Source of the DNA: Pontivivens marinum
GTDB lineage: Bacteria; Pseudomonadota; Alphaproteobacteria; Rhodobacterales; Rhodobacteraceae
Direction of reading: 5' to 3'
DNA length: 64,000 bases
Assembly (NCBI RefSeq): GCF_900231835.1
Contig: NZ_OCTN01000003.1
Coordinates: 62,001 to 126,000, forward strand
The position numbers and the translations under genes were made by a program. Of the stretch, positions 1 to 8,815 are shown piece by piece. A model generated the notes under the pieces. That model searched no databases. It was not told where the DNA came from and saw only the letters and a program-made list of their open reading frames with translations. How positions within the stretch are numbered: position 1 is the stretch's first letter; the number at the start of each line of letters is the position of its first letter.

Positions 1-50
1 TCCTTTTGGGAGCGGCCCTTAACGTATGTACAATCATCCAGCCCCATCCG

Positions 51-68
51 CCCCGCATCGCAGCGGGG
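51..68 (-). terminator. GC-rich hairpin downstream of the caspase-like gene
   Basis: A 6-bp stem (CCCCGC/GCGGGG) with a 6-base loop lies about 20 bases after the stop codon of the minus-strand caspase-like gene. No T-run follows, so it may slow or protect the transcript end rather than act as a full intrinsic terminator. Nothing else is recognisable in bases 1-89. Confidence 0.35.
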
Positions 69-89
69 ACAGATGATTCTAATTTCAGG

Positions 90-1616
90 TCAGTTATTCC
101 CAGCCAGTGTCACCAATTGGCGCACGGTGGCCTGATCCACATATCCCGTCGCAGTCAGCCCGTAGTCACGCTGAAACGCTGTCAGGCCCTGACGGGTCTG
201 CGCGTCAAAGCTGCCCGAGATATTGCCCACCTGATAGCCAAGGCCCTGTAGGCGAATCTGCACCAGCGCCCGATTGATCGGGTTCAGGTTCAACGCCTGC
301 TCTGCTGCCTGCCCCGGAATTTCCGCAACTGGCGGCTGCGGGCGCTGCTCTGCGCGCAATTGCTCCATACGGGTGCGGGCCTGCGCGACGAACTCACTTT
401 GCGGGAAGGTGTCGATAAAGTCCTGATAACCCGCAATCGTGTTCAATTCCTGCGCACCCTGCCATGCGGCAGCGGCCTGCGGTTGGGTGTCAGGACCTGC
501 AACCTGTCGCAGTTCACGCCGCGCACGCTCAGCAAAGACACCGGAAGGATAGGCCTCCAGATAGCGGCGCAAACCACGCTCACGCCCATTGGCGCCTGTA
601 GCCTCCCAAAAGGCACGATCCTCGCGCTCCGCCTCGGCCTGTACACGCTCACGCTCCGCCTCATTTGCGGTGCGCTGGTTATCCGCCTGCGCTGCCAAAA
701 GGCCAACCTGACCCGCCGTCAGAAAACCGGAGGCGCTGAATTCCTGCGCGCTCTGCCATCCCGCGATTGCACTGCGCGATCCACGACCGAACAGGCCGTC
801 CACGCCGCGCGTATCATATCCCAGCGCCACCAGATTCGTCTGGATCTGCCTGCGGTCATCCCGCGACAGGTTCAATGCCTGCTCACGCTGCTCTGCCGGA
901 TTCACCTCCGGCTGCGGAGCTGGCGTTGCGACGGGCAGCGGCGCGGGGGCGACCTGCTCCTCAACCAAGACCGCATCACGCGGGGTTACGCCGAACCGGC
1001 GCACACCATCGGGCAGATCACTGCCCACCTCACGCAGGGCCATGCCCGGCTGTAACGCCTCATTCCGTACAAGGGTTGAGATCGCAGCAATCGGCCCGAC
1101 CACCGCCATCGTATCACGCGGTGCATATAGACGGCCAACGCCTGTCTCATATCCCTCACCGGTAAAACCGCCGCTCTCATCCGTACCGACAAACAGCACA
1201 CCCAGCTCCTGCGCGTCGTCCACCATCGAAAGGAACAGATCCAGGGTCGGGGCCGTCAGGCCAATCCGCACAACCGAGTCGCCATTTGTATCAACCGGCA
1301 TGAACCAGTTTTCGTTCGAGGTGGTAACAGTGTGGCCGCTCAGATGAACCACGACCCGTTCCGCGCCCTCAACCTCATCAATAAAATCACCCAGCAGTGT
1401 AAATAGCTGCGTGCGCGTCAGGTTTTCGCCCTGCGTCACGTCAAAGCCTGCCTCAGCATAGGCATCCACCAACCGGTCATGGTCGCGCCCGCTCAAATCC
1501 CCGGCATTCGCGTAATCCGAATTTCCTATGACGAGCGCAACATTCTGCGCCAGTGAGGGCGAGGCAACAGCCAACAGCGTCGCGCTGGCCAGCAGCGTTT
1601 TCAGAGTTAACTTCAT
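90..1616 (-). CDS. Secreted caspase-like protein with two peptidoglycan-binding domains
   Basis: 508 aa. The start at 1616 is chosen because a strong GGAGG lies just upstream and the protein then begins with a clear signal peptide ending near residue 23 (PSLAQ), so it should act in the periplasm. Residues about 25-200 resemble the caspase/p20 (peptidase C14) fold, with the family's SGH motif at H95. Two PG_binding_1 modules follow, about 250-315 and at the C-terminus, separated by Q/E-rich helices that look TPR- or coiled-coil-like. The catalytic Cys strand (usually DAC) reads VLFVGTDES near residue 144, so the Cys is missing and the domain is probably not proteolytic. A role in wall sensing or scaffolding is inference. 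Confidence 0.8.
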   Translation of the reverse strand: MKLTLKTLLASATLLAVASPSLAQNVALVIGNSDYANAGDLSGRDHDRLVDAYAEAGFDVTQGENLTRTQLFTLLGDFIDEVEGAERVVVHLSGHTVTTSNENWFMPVDTNGDSVVRIGLTAPTLDLFLSMVDDAQELGVLFVGTDESGGFTGEGYETGVGRLYAPRDTMAVVGPIAAISTLVRNEALQPGMALREVGSDLPDGVRRFGVTPRDAVLVEEQVAPAPLPVATPAPQPEVNPAEQREQALNLSRDDRRQIQTNLVALGYDTRGVDGLFGRGSRSAIAGWQSAQEFSASGFLTAGQVGLLAAQADNQRTANEAERERVQAEAEREDRAFWEATGANGRERGLRRYLEAYPSGVFAERARRELRQVAGPDTQPQAAAAWQGAQELNTIAGYQDFIDTFPQSEFVAQARTRMEQLRAEQRPQPPVAEIPGQAAEQALNLNPINRALVQIRLQGLGYQVGNISGSFDAQTRQGLTAFQRDYGLTATGYVDQATVRQLVTLAGNN

Positions 1617-1691
1617 GCGTATATCCTCCACGATATCGTCTATCTTATGAATAGAACGCATCGCAGGACATAGCGGTTTCAAATCAGTTTG

Positions 1692-2519
1692 TTAGTCCGC
1701 CGCGTTCGAATCGGTGGAATGGCGCGCCCAATCGGCGCGAACCTGTTCGCCGCAATGCAGGGCCAGCGCCTTGCGCCCCGCGAAATCCTGCGCCCTGACC
1801 GGCGGGGCAAAGCTGATGTGAACCGCGCCCCCATAGGAATGCGTCAGCAGTGCCCAGATATTCTCGCCCAGACTCATATCCCCCCACCAGCCATAGAACG
1901 CGCGGGGCAAATGCGGTGCCGGAACATAGGTCGCGGCAACCGGTTGAATCAGCGTGTCCGGCATATTGGTAAAGGCTGAAAACAGCGCCGATTTGAACGG
2001 CAACACCCGCATGCCATCGGTGCTGGTCCCCTCAGGAAAGAACAGCAATTGCTGGCCGCGCTCCAAGCGCTCAACCATTTCAATCCGCTGGCGTTCTGCG
2101 GCGCTGGACCGACGCTCCACAAACATGGTGTCCATCATTTGCGCGCCCCACCCGATCAGCGGCCATTTGGCGACCTCGGATTTGGCAACGAATGCCACCT
2201 GCCCGATTGAGCTGAACACGATAATATCTGCCCATGTGGAATGATTGGCGACCAGCGCTGTGCCATCCGGCGGTAATTCCCCATGCACAATCCGCCGCAA
2301 ACCGATCAGGCGCAGCATGATCCGCGACCACAGGCGCAGAGCCGCATATCGAGGCTTTGCACCACCCAATGCAGGCTCAACCAATTTCAAAATCAGATAG
2401 ATCGCGACGGTCAGAACCGTCCAGAACAGCACCAGAACTCCGCGAATGATCGCGGCGATTGCACGTAACGGGCCGACCTTCAGCTTGGCCGGTGGCGGCG
2501 CATCATCCCACGCAATCAC
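1692..2519 (-). CDS. olsA: Lyso-ornithine lipid O-acyltransferase (1-acylglycerol-3-phosphate acyltransferase family)
   Basis: 275 aa from a GTG start at 2519 that overlaps the olsB stop codon as GTGA. A longer reading frame exists upstream but lies inside olsB. One N-terminal membrane segment (about residues 17-38) is followed by a PlsC domain with the NHSTWAD motif (NHx4D type) and FFPEGTSTDG (second acyltransferase motif). In this family OlsA transfers a second acyl chain to lyso-ornithine lipid at the inner membrane. The direct coupling to olsB is what favours this assignment over a plain phosphatidic-acid-forming PlsC; a second PlsC homologue lies at 24 kb. Confidence 0.85.
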   Translation of the reverse strand: MIAWDDAPPPAKLKVGPLRAIAAIIRGVLVLFWTVLTVAIYLILKLVEPALGGAKPRYAALRLWSRIMLRLIGLRRIVHGELPPDGTALVANHSTWADIIVFSSIGQVAFVAKSEVAKWPLIGWGAQMMDTMFVERRSSAAERQRIEMVERLERGQQLLFFPEGTSTDGMRVLPFKSALFSAFTNMPDTLIQPVAATYVPAPHLPRAFYGWWGDMSLGENIWALLTHSYGGAVHISFAPPVRAQDFAGRKALALHCGEQVRADWARHSTDSNAAD

Positions 2520-3304
2520 GCAGAGCCTCGCAACGCACCGCGAGAGTACATGTCCTTGTAACGGGTCGTCATGCGCGTCGTGTCCATCAGCAGGCACACA
2601 TCGATCGTGTTGAAATCATGATCGATAAACGCACCGTCCCCCACGACGCCGCCCAAGCGCAGATAGGCCTTGATCAGGGGCGGCATCAAGCGCATCGCCT
2701 GACGGGCATCAATCTGATCCGCTGGCAGGCGGTCCATGGACACATAATGCCCCTCAACCGTGCGCACCCGCAAATCATCGGGAGCCAGATGGTTGTGATG
2801 CAGATGCGATAACGGCTGGGCCAAGGCCTGCAAATCAGTACCCGGAAAGCTGGCGACGCCGAACAGGATTTCGATCCCGCGGCTGATCACATATTCGCCC
2901 AGCCCCGACCACAACAGGTGCATGCCCGCACCGCCGCGATAATCGGGATGCACGCAGGACCGGCCTAGCTCCACTGCCTCACGATCCATATCGATCAGGC
3001 GCGACAGGTCATATTCGCTTTGCCCGTAAAATCCCTGTTCACGCGCCGCAACGCTGCCCCGCATCAGGCGATACACGCCGACAACATTCGCGCCATCGGA
3101 CGCATCGCGTTGCCGGTCGATCAACAGCAAATGGTCGAAATAGGGATCGAAGCGATCACGCTCCAGCCGCAATTCATGTTCCTCAGCCGAGGCAGACGCA
3201 CCCATCTCCTCAACAAAGACAGTGTATCGCAGACGTTGAGCAGCACGAATTTCGCCTTCATCGCGGGCAAGCCGCACTTCGAATCGCTGGGCTTCGACCT
3301 TCAT
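2516..3304 (-). CDS. olsB: L-ornithine N-alpha-acyltransferase (GNAT fold)
   Basis: 262 aa. OlsB attaches a 3-hydroxyacyl chain from acyl-ACP to ornithine, the first step of phosphate-free ornithine lipid synthesis. The protein shows the typical RYTVFVEEMGA stretch near residue 27, then the conserved LGRSCVHPDYRGG segment and GVASFPGTD, as in hemolysin-like GNAT acyltransferases. It is the first gene of olsB-olsA. The ATG at 3304 has a weak ribosome site. It overlaps as ATGA the end of a 21-codon reading frame (3301-3366), which may couple translation. Ornithine lipids in marine Rhodobacterales often rise under phosphate limitation, but I saw no clear Pho box. Confidence 0.88.
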   Translation of the reverse strand: MKVEAQRFEVRLARDEGEIRAAQRLRYTVFVEEMGASASAEEHELRLERDRFDPYFDHLLLIDRQRDASDGANVVGVYRLMRGSVAAREQGFYGQSEYDLSRLIDMDREAVELGRSCVHPDYRGGAGMHLLWSGLGEYVISRGIEILFGVASFPGTDLQALAQPLSHLHHNHLAPDDLRVRTVEGHYVSMDRLPADQIDARQAMRLMPPLIKAYLRLGGVVGDGAFIDHDFNTIDVCLLMDTTRMTTRYKDMYSRGALRGSA

Positions 3305-3456
3305 TTCATAATCCGTGACGGGGCCGGCAGATGCTCCGGCAGGCGCGGCGCAACGTAGTCGGACATGGCGATGACTTCAACGTGATACCCCAAGCGGGGG
3401 GCCCATTAACCTTTTATGCACGTTTTGTTAAGCATACTGGTCCAATGCACAGCAAA

Positions 3457-3633
3457 TCACGTCGCCTCATAGGTTTTGCGTAGGATAATTCGTGTCCCAT
3501 CGATCAACACCTTACCACGATGTTGAAAATTCACGGTAATTCGGTTGCCAATCACAGACTGCACCTGCCCGACGCCCCAGTCTGGCTCATCTGGATGACG
3601 GACAAGGTCACCGGGCTCAAGGAATTCATTCAT
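3457..3633 (-). CDS. DUF3553 domain-containing small protein
   Basis: 58 aa, read directly from the sequence. It begins MNEFLEPGDLVRHPD, followed by WGVGQVQS and TVNFQHRGKVLIDG, the pattern of DUF3553: a small beta-rich domain related to CarD/Tudor-like folds in which a GxGQV turn is conserved. The function is unknown. Its start codon overlaps that of the plus-strand chpT by two bases, so the two genes share a tiny divergent control region. The ribosome site is an AGGGG about 10 bases upstream, inside the chpT coding region. Confidence 0.82.
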   Translation of the reverse strand: MNEFLEPGDLVRHPDEPDWGVGQVQSVIGNRITVNFQHRGKVLIDGTRIILRKTYEAT

Positions 3634-4273
3634 GACTAATACGCCCCTGCATCACGATCAAACTGCCGCACCGGTTGTGGATGACGACCTGATTGGTTTG
3701 GTAACATCGCGCATTTGCCATGACCTTGTCAGCCCCATAGGCGCTATCGATAACGGGATTGAGCTGATGACCGTAATTTCGGGAAACACCTATTCGACCG
3801 AGATGGGCCTGATTGGCGAAAGCGCACGGGCCGCAGGCATGAAATTGCGCATGTTCCGCATCGCCTTTGGCATTGCCCCTGCCGCAGCGACCTGTCGCGG
3901 AACCGAATTACGTGAGGTGTTAGAGCATAGCTTTAGCCGCCCGCGCCTCAGCTTCGCATGGCCCGATGCGGCACAGGACCTGCCCCGCCCCACGGCAAAG
4001 CTGGCCGCGCTGGCACTGCTCTGCGCCGAAAGTGCGATGCCATTTGGCGGGCAGTTGCGGTTTCAGGCAACACAGGGCGGATTGCGCATCACCATGGCGA
4101 CGGAGCGCCTGCGCTGGCAGCAGGAATTGTGGGACGGCCTGACAGAAACCGGCAATTTCGGCGATGTTGACGCCGGTAAGGTCCAGTTCCCAATGGCGCG
4201 CCTGCTGGCCACGCAATTGGGGCGGACCTTCACCCTCAGCGATCAGGCCGAGGGTAAAGTCCTGCTCGTTTAG
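3632..4273 (+). CDS. chpT: Histidine phosphotransferase ChpT
   Basis: 213 aa. ChpT passes phosphate from the hybrid kinase CckA to CtrA and CpdR, controlling cell cycle, motility and gene transfer agents in alphaproteobacteria. The dimerisation helix carries the phosphorylated His in RICHDLVSPIGAI near residue 30, and the C-terminal half is a degenerate ATPase-like domain without nucleotide-binding motifs, as in Caulobacter ChpT. AAGGAA sits just before the ATG. It is divergent from DUF3553 and convergent with the CoxL-type gene, with 4 bases between stops. Confidence 0.87.
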   Translation: MTNTPLHHDQTAAPVVDDDLIGLVTSRICHDLVSPIGAIDNGIELMTVISGNTYSTEMGLIGESARAAGMKLRMFRIAFGIAPAAATCRGTELREVLEHSFSRPRLSFAWPDAAQDLPRPTAKLAALALLCAESAMPFGGQLRFQATQGGLRITMATERLRWQQELWDGLTETGNFGDVDAGKVQFPMARLLATQLGRTFTLSDQAEGKVLLV

Positions 4274-4277
4274 GGCG

Positions 4278-6575
4278 TTACGCCTGCGCGGCGTCCATCC
4301 AGCCCCACATCCGAACCGGCGTCAGCGGCATGTCCACATGACGCACGCCAGACGCCCAGACAGCATCCAGCGCCGCATTGGTCACAGCGGCCAAGGCACC
4401 AACCGTGCCTGCCTCGCCGCAGCCCTTCATCCCGATCTCGTTCGCGGTGGAGGGCACCAGCTCCGTATGGAAATCCATCCACGGAATATCGTAGGCACGG
4501 GGCATCGCGTAATCCATGAAGCTGCCGGACAACAATTGCCCGTCCTCATCATAGACCACCTGCTCCGTGATCGCCTGCCCGATGCCCTGCGCGACGCCGC
4601 CATGGACCTGCCCCTCGGCCAGCATGGGGTTCATCAGCACGCCGAAATCATCGACGACGGTGTATTTGACGACCTCGGTTTTGCCGGTGTCGCGATCCAC
4701 CTCAACCTCGCAGAAATGCGCGCCGTTGGGGTATGACCGCGCGCCGACGGTGTTTTCCAGTTCCGTCGCCAACAGGTCCACCTTGCCCGCCTTGCGCGCA
4801 ACCTCGCTCAGCTCCATCAAACCAACGGAACGATCCGTGCCGATAATGTGAAAGGCGCCGCCCTCGAATTCCAGGTCAGCCGCCGAAACCTCCAGCTCCT
4901 CCTCGGCCAAGGGGCGGAACCGCCGGATCATCTCATCCGCAGCCGCGTTGATCGAGTTGCCCTGCATCGTGACCGAACGCGACCCACCGGTGCCGCCCCC
5001 CTTGGCAATACGGTCGCTATCGCCCTGAACGAAGGTGATCTTGTCGAACGGAATGCCAGCGCGCTCATGCAGAATCTGGGCAAAGACGGTTTCATGCCCC
5101 TGCCCGTTCGACTGCGTGCCGACATACAGGTTCACATCGCCAGCATCGGTGAACTCGATCTTGGTCGTTTCATCCTGCGAGCCCAAGATCGACTCGATGT
5201 AATAGGCTAGGCCAAGCCCGCGATACTTACCCTGCGCCTCACTTTCAGCACGGCGGGCATCGAATCCGGCCAGATCTGCCTCAACCACGGCGCGATCCAG
5301 TACGCGGTTGAAATCACCCACATCATAGGTTTCGCCACTGGCGGAAACATAGGGGAAGCTTTCACGCGGAATGAAGTTGATCCGGCGCAGTTCCACCGGG
5401 TCAACGCCCAGCTCACGCGCGGATTGGTCCATCAACCGCTCAATCGCATAAATCGCCTCGGGGCGACCGGCACCGCGATAGGCATCGACCGGCGTGGTGT
5501 TGGTATAGACCCCCTCCACATGGAAAAAGGTCGTCTGCACATCATAGCAACCGGGCATGACCTTTAGCGCCAGCTCGGACTGGATGAACTGACCATAGGG
5601 CGAGTTATAGGCCCCCAGATTGCTGACCGTATGGAATCGCAACGCCTGCAATTTGTGATCGGCATCAAACGCAGCCTCAGCCGTGGTGACCAGATCACGC
5701 CCCGACGCATCGGTCATATGCCCCTCACCCCGATCCGCCACCCAGCGCAGCGCCAGACCGGTTTCACGTGCGGCAAAGCCAAGCACGAAATATTCGGGGT
5801 AATCGAAGCTTTTCATACCAAAGCCACCCCCCACATCGGGGTTGGTGACGCGGATATCCGCCTTGTCCATGCCCAGTTTCCGCGCGAGGTTGTCGCGCAG
5901 CCCCCACACGCCCTGCCCGTTCACGGCAACATGCAGGCGACCATCGACCATCTCGGCCAAGGCGCCGCGCGGCTCCATGGGGTTGGCGATGACACGGTTG
6001 TCGATCAGGTCCAGAGATACGGTGCGCGCAGCAACGGCAAAGGCAGCCTGCGTCGCGGCCTCATCCCCGTGGGACCAATCATAGGCGCGGTTATTCGGAG
6101 CCTCGGGGTGGATCGCTTCACCGCCGACAGCCGTTTCGACATGCACGGGCAGATCTTTGTAATCAACCTCGACCAGTTCCGCCGCATCCATGCCCTGCTG
6201 GCGTGTTTTGGCGATGACGACGGCAATCGCCTCACCCGCATGGCACACGCGCGTTGCGGCCAGCATCGGGCGCACAGGGGCCGCCCCCTTGGTCCCGTCA
6301 CGATTGTCCACGACGGAAAAGGTCATGGCGTTCTTTAGCTTTCCGTCCAGATCGGCGGCGGTATAGACGGCGATCACGCCCTCTGCCGCCTTGGCCTCCG
6401 CCACGTCCAGCGATGCGATTTCCGCGTGGGCAACGGGTGCGCGCACAAACACGGCAAAGGCCGCGCCGGGTGTGGCGATATCATCAACATACCGTCCCTG
6501 ACCGGTCAGAAAGCGGCTGTCCTCCTTGCGTCGTACGGATTGGCTGATGCCGAATTTTGTCATGGATTTCGTCAT
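4278..6575 (-). CDS. Form II CoxL-type molybdenum hydroxylase large subunit (xanthine dehydrogenase family)
   Basis: 765 aa from the ATG at 6575, preceded by GGAAGGGGC; longer upstream starts lack this. It holds the two aldehyde oxidase/xanthine dehydrogenase molybdopterin-binding domains: N-terminal hammerhead (about 15-130), GGGFGMK at about 249-255, and near the C-terminus GCGEAG with the catalytic Glu. The active-site loop reads AYRGAGR (365-371), the form II signature; true CO dehydrogenases have AYRCSFR. Form II enzymes oxidise varied aldehydes or heterocycles, and the substrate here cannot be named. The usual small (2Fe-2S) and medium (FAD) subunit genes are not adjacent or anywhere in the window, so it must borrow partners encoded elsewhere or be a remnant. 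Confidence 0.87.
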   Translation of the reverse strand: MTKSMTKFGISQSVRRKEDSRFLTGQGRYVDDIATPGAAFAVFVRAPVAHAEIASLDVAEAKAAEGVIAVYTAADLDGKLKNAMTFSVVDNRDGTKGAAPVRPMLAATRVCHAGEAIAVVIAKTRQQGMDAAELVEVDYKDLPVHVETAVGGEAIHPEAPNNRAYDWSHGDEAATQAAFAVAARTVSLDLIDNRVIANPMEPRGALAEMVDGRLHVAVNGQGVWGLRDNLARKLGMDKADIRVTNPDVGGGFGMKSFDYPEYFVLGFAARETGLALRWVADRGEGHMTDASGRDLVTTAEAAFDADHKLQALRFHTVSNLGAYNSPYGQFIQSELALKVMPGCYDVQTTFFHVEGVYTNTTPVDAYRGAGRPEAIYAIERLMDQSARELGVDPVELRRINFIPRESFPYVSASGETYDVGDFNRVLDRAVVEADLAGFDARRAESEAQGKYRGLGLAYYIESILGSQDETTKIEFTDAGDVNLYVGTQSNGQGHETVFAQILHERAGIPFDKITFVQGDSDRIAKGGGTGGSRSVTMQGNSINAAADEMIRRFRPLAEEELEVSAADLEFEGGAFHIIGTDRSVGLMELSEVARKAGKVDLLATELENTVGARSYPNGAHFCEVEVDRDTGKTEVVKYTVVDDFGVLMNPMLAEGQVHGGVAQGIGQAITEQVVYDEDGQLLSGSFMDYAMPRAYDIPWMDFHTELVPSTANEIGMKGCGEAGTVGALAAVTNAALDAVWASGVRHVDMPLTPVRMWGWMDAAQA

Positions 6576-6700
6576 GGGCTTGCCCCTTCCAGAGGTTTCA
6601 ATCGAGAGACTAGCATTCCGCCCCGCACTGTCCATGCCGGCATTGACGCGATGCGCCGGAATCCCGTTTGGTGGAACTCCCGGATTTTGAAAGGCCCGCA

Positions 6701-7453
6701 ATGCCACACGGTTGGACAAGCTATCAGATGACCGCAACCGCTAATGGCAACAGCCTGACGCGCACCGTCTATACACGCGGCACCGGCCCTGCGGTGGTGA
6801 TGATACAGGAGCTACCCGGCCTGACGCAGCAGGCGCTGGATCTGGGCGAACGGCTGGACGCGGCGGGGTTTACGGTACATGCGCCGCACCTGTTTGGACC
6901 GCTGGGCAAATCATCAGTCGTGGGCAATACGCTGCGCGTGCTGTGCCTGCACCGCGAATTTCAGGTCTTTGCCAAGGGGCAGACAAGCCCCGTTGTCGAA
7001 TGGCTTGGCTCACTGTGCCGCCATGTCGCGCAGGATAGCGGCGCACCGGTGGGGGTGATTGGAATGTGCCTGACGGGCAATTTCGCGCTGTCCCTGATAG
7101 CCGAGGACGGCGTGGTCGCCGCCGTGGCCAGCCAGCCATCACTGCCGATCATCGGGCAGGAACATTTGCACATGTCCCCCGCGGATATCACCCGCAGCCG
7201 CGCCGCGCTGGACGCAAAGGGACCGATGCTGGCCTTTCGCTTTGATGGCGACCCGCTGTGCAAATCCGCAAAATTTGATGCAATCACCCGCGCCTTTAAT
7301 GACGATGCACAGCGGGTGCAGCTGGTGACCCTACCGGGCAAGGGCCACGCTGTTTTGACAGCACATTTTCGCGACAGGACCGGCCACCCGACCCGCGCGG
7401 CGATGGATCAGGTGCTGGGCTACTTCAACGAACGCTTACGCCCGGCGCCCTGA
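6701..7453 (+). CDS. Dienelactone hydrolase family protein
   Basis: 250 aa from the ATG at 6701, with GAAAGG upstream. An alpha/beta hydrolase: the nucleophile elbow GMCLTG puts a Cys (about residue 123) where dienelactone hydrolases have it, and the C-terminal GKGHAV supplies the His; an Asp near FDGDPL completes a plausible triad. The family opens lactones in ring-cleavage pathways, but many members act on other esters. It is divergent from the molybdenum hydroxylase, with 125 bases between starts, and is followed on the same strand by a thiolase and an acyl-CoA ligase, which suggests a degradation route ending in acyl-CoAs. That link is inference. Confidence 0.8.
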   Translation: MPHGWTSYQMTATANGNSLTRTVYTRGTGPAVVMIQELPGLTQQALDLGERLDAAGFTVHAPHLFGPLGKSSVVGNTLRVLCLHREFQVFAKGQTSPVVEWLGSLCRHVAQDSGAPVGVIGMCLTGNFALSLIAEDGVVAAVASQPSLPIIGQEHLHMSPADITRSRAALDAKGPMLAFRFDGDPLCKSAKFDAITRAFNDDAQRVQLVTLPGKGHAVLTAHFRDRTGHPTRAAMDQVLGYFNERLRPAP

Positions 7454-7528
7454 ACGGACGCGGTGTCGGGCTTGACGTTGCGGGCTGCGCTGGCATCGTG
7501 CGCGCAACGACAACATAAGGAAACGTCC

Positions 7529-8707
7529 ATGACCCGTGAAATCGTGATCCTCGGCGGTGCGCGCACCGCGATCGGTACCTTCGGCGGCGCACTGGCTGCC
7601 ACCCCGCCGATCGAGCTGGCCACCACCGTGACCAAGGCAGCACTGGAACGCTCCGGTATTGAGGGCGACCGCATCGGCCATGTCGTCTTTGGCCACGTCA
7701 TCAACACCGAACCGCGCGACATGTACCTTAGCCGCGTTGCCGCGATGCAGGCGGGCATTCCTGAAACGACCCCCGCGATGAACGTGAACCGGCTATGCGG
7801 TTCCGGCGCGCAGGCCATCGTTTCGGCCACGCAGTCGCTGATGCTGGGCGACGCGGATTTTGCCATTGCTGGCGGTGCGGAAAATATGAGCCGCTCGCCC
7901 TATATCCTGCCTGATGCCCGCTGGGGTCAGAAAATGGGCGATGTGCGCTCGCTCGATATGATGCTGGGCGCGCTGAACTGCCCGTTCGGCACTGGTCATA
8001 TGGGCGTTACGGCGGAAAACGTCGCGGATGAGCATAACGTAACGCGCGAACAGATGGACGCCTTTGCCCTGCAATCACAGGAACGCGCCGCCCACGCCAT
8101 CGCCAATGGCTATTTCACCGATCAGATCGTTCCGGTGGATGTGAAGGTTAAGCGCAACACAGTTGCCTTCGACACGGATGAACACCCCAAGGCAAGCACC
8201 GCCGAAACCCTCGCCGGATTGCGCGCCGTGTTCCGCAAGGATGGCCGCGTTACGGCGGGCAATGCGTCAGGTATCAATGACGGTGCGGCTGCCATGGTCC
8301 TCGCCTCGGCTGATGCGGCAAAGGCGGCTGGCCTGACCCCACGTGCACGCATCGTCGGTTATGCCCATGCAGGTGTCCGGCCCGAGGTGATGGGCATCGG
8401 CCCCGTTCCCGCGGTTGAGGCCTTGCTGGCTAAAACCGGCCTCAAGGGCAGCGATTTCAATGTGATCGAATCCAACGAGGCCTTCGCCGCACAGGCAATC
8501 GCCGTGAACCGTGGCCTCGGCCTAGACCCCGCAAAGGTCAACGCAAATGGCGGCGCAATCGCACTGGGCCACCCCGTTGGTGCGACAGGCGCAATCGTCA
8601 CGATCAAGGCATTGTATGAGCTGGAGCGCACCGGCGGCCGCTACGGCCTGATCACCATGTGCATCGGCGGCGGACAGGGCATCGCAATCGCGATCGAGCG
8701 TTTGTAA
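7529..8707 (+). CDS. Acetyl-CoA C-acyltransferase (thiolase, BktB-like)
   Basis: 392 aa, with AAGGAAAC ahead of the ATG at 7529. Full-length thiolase: acylated Cys at C90 in NRLCGSG, GHPVGATGA with the catalytic His, and CIGGGQG with the second Cys at the C-terminus. It either cleaves 3-ketoacyl-CoA in beta-oxidation or condenses two acyl-CoAs. This is one of two thiolases in the window. The other (38.3 kb) sits with phaB and is the likely PhaA, so this copy more probably serves degradation with the neighbouring acyl-CoA ligase. Substrate chain length cannot be read from the sequence. Confidence 0.88.
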   Translation: MTREIVILGGARTAIGTFGGALAATPPIELATTVTKAALERSGIEGDRIGHVVFGHVINTEPRDMYLSRVAAMQAGIPETTPAMNVNRLCGSGAQAIVSATQSLMLGDADFAIAGGAENMSRSPYILPDARWGQKMGDVRSLDMMLGALNCPFGTGHMGVTAENVADEHNVTREQMDAFALQSQERAAHAIANGYFTDQIVPVDVKVKRNTVAFDTDEHPKASTAETLAGLRAVFRKDGRVTAGNASGINDGAAAMVLASADAAKAAGLTPRARIVGYAHAGVRPEVMGIGPVPAVEALLAKTGLKGSDFNVIESNEAFAAQAIAVNRGLGLDPAKVNANGGAIALGHPVGATGAIVTIKALYELERTGGRYGLITMCIGGGQGIAIAIERL

Positions 8708-8726
8708 CCCTTCGTTACGATCAAAT

Positions 8727-8753
8727 CGAACGGCGTACTGGTTGCGCCGTTCG
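8727..8753 (+). terminator. Hairpin between thiolase and acyl-CoA ligase
   Basis: Perfect 9-bp arms CGAACGGCG/CGCCGTTCG with a 9-base loop, 20 bases after the thiolase stop. No T-run follows, so it may be a weak or Rho-assisted stop, or a structure stabilising the upstream mRNA. Confidence 0.45.
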
Positions 8754-8815
8754 TGACCACTGGCCATAATTTCCTAGGTGTCGGCAGCAGATCGACAGGT
8801 TTTGAGGAGACGACT

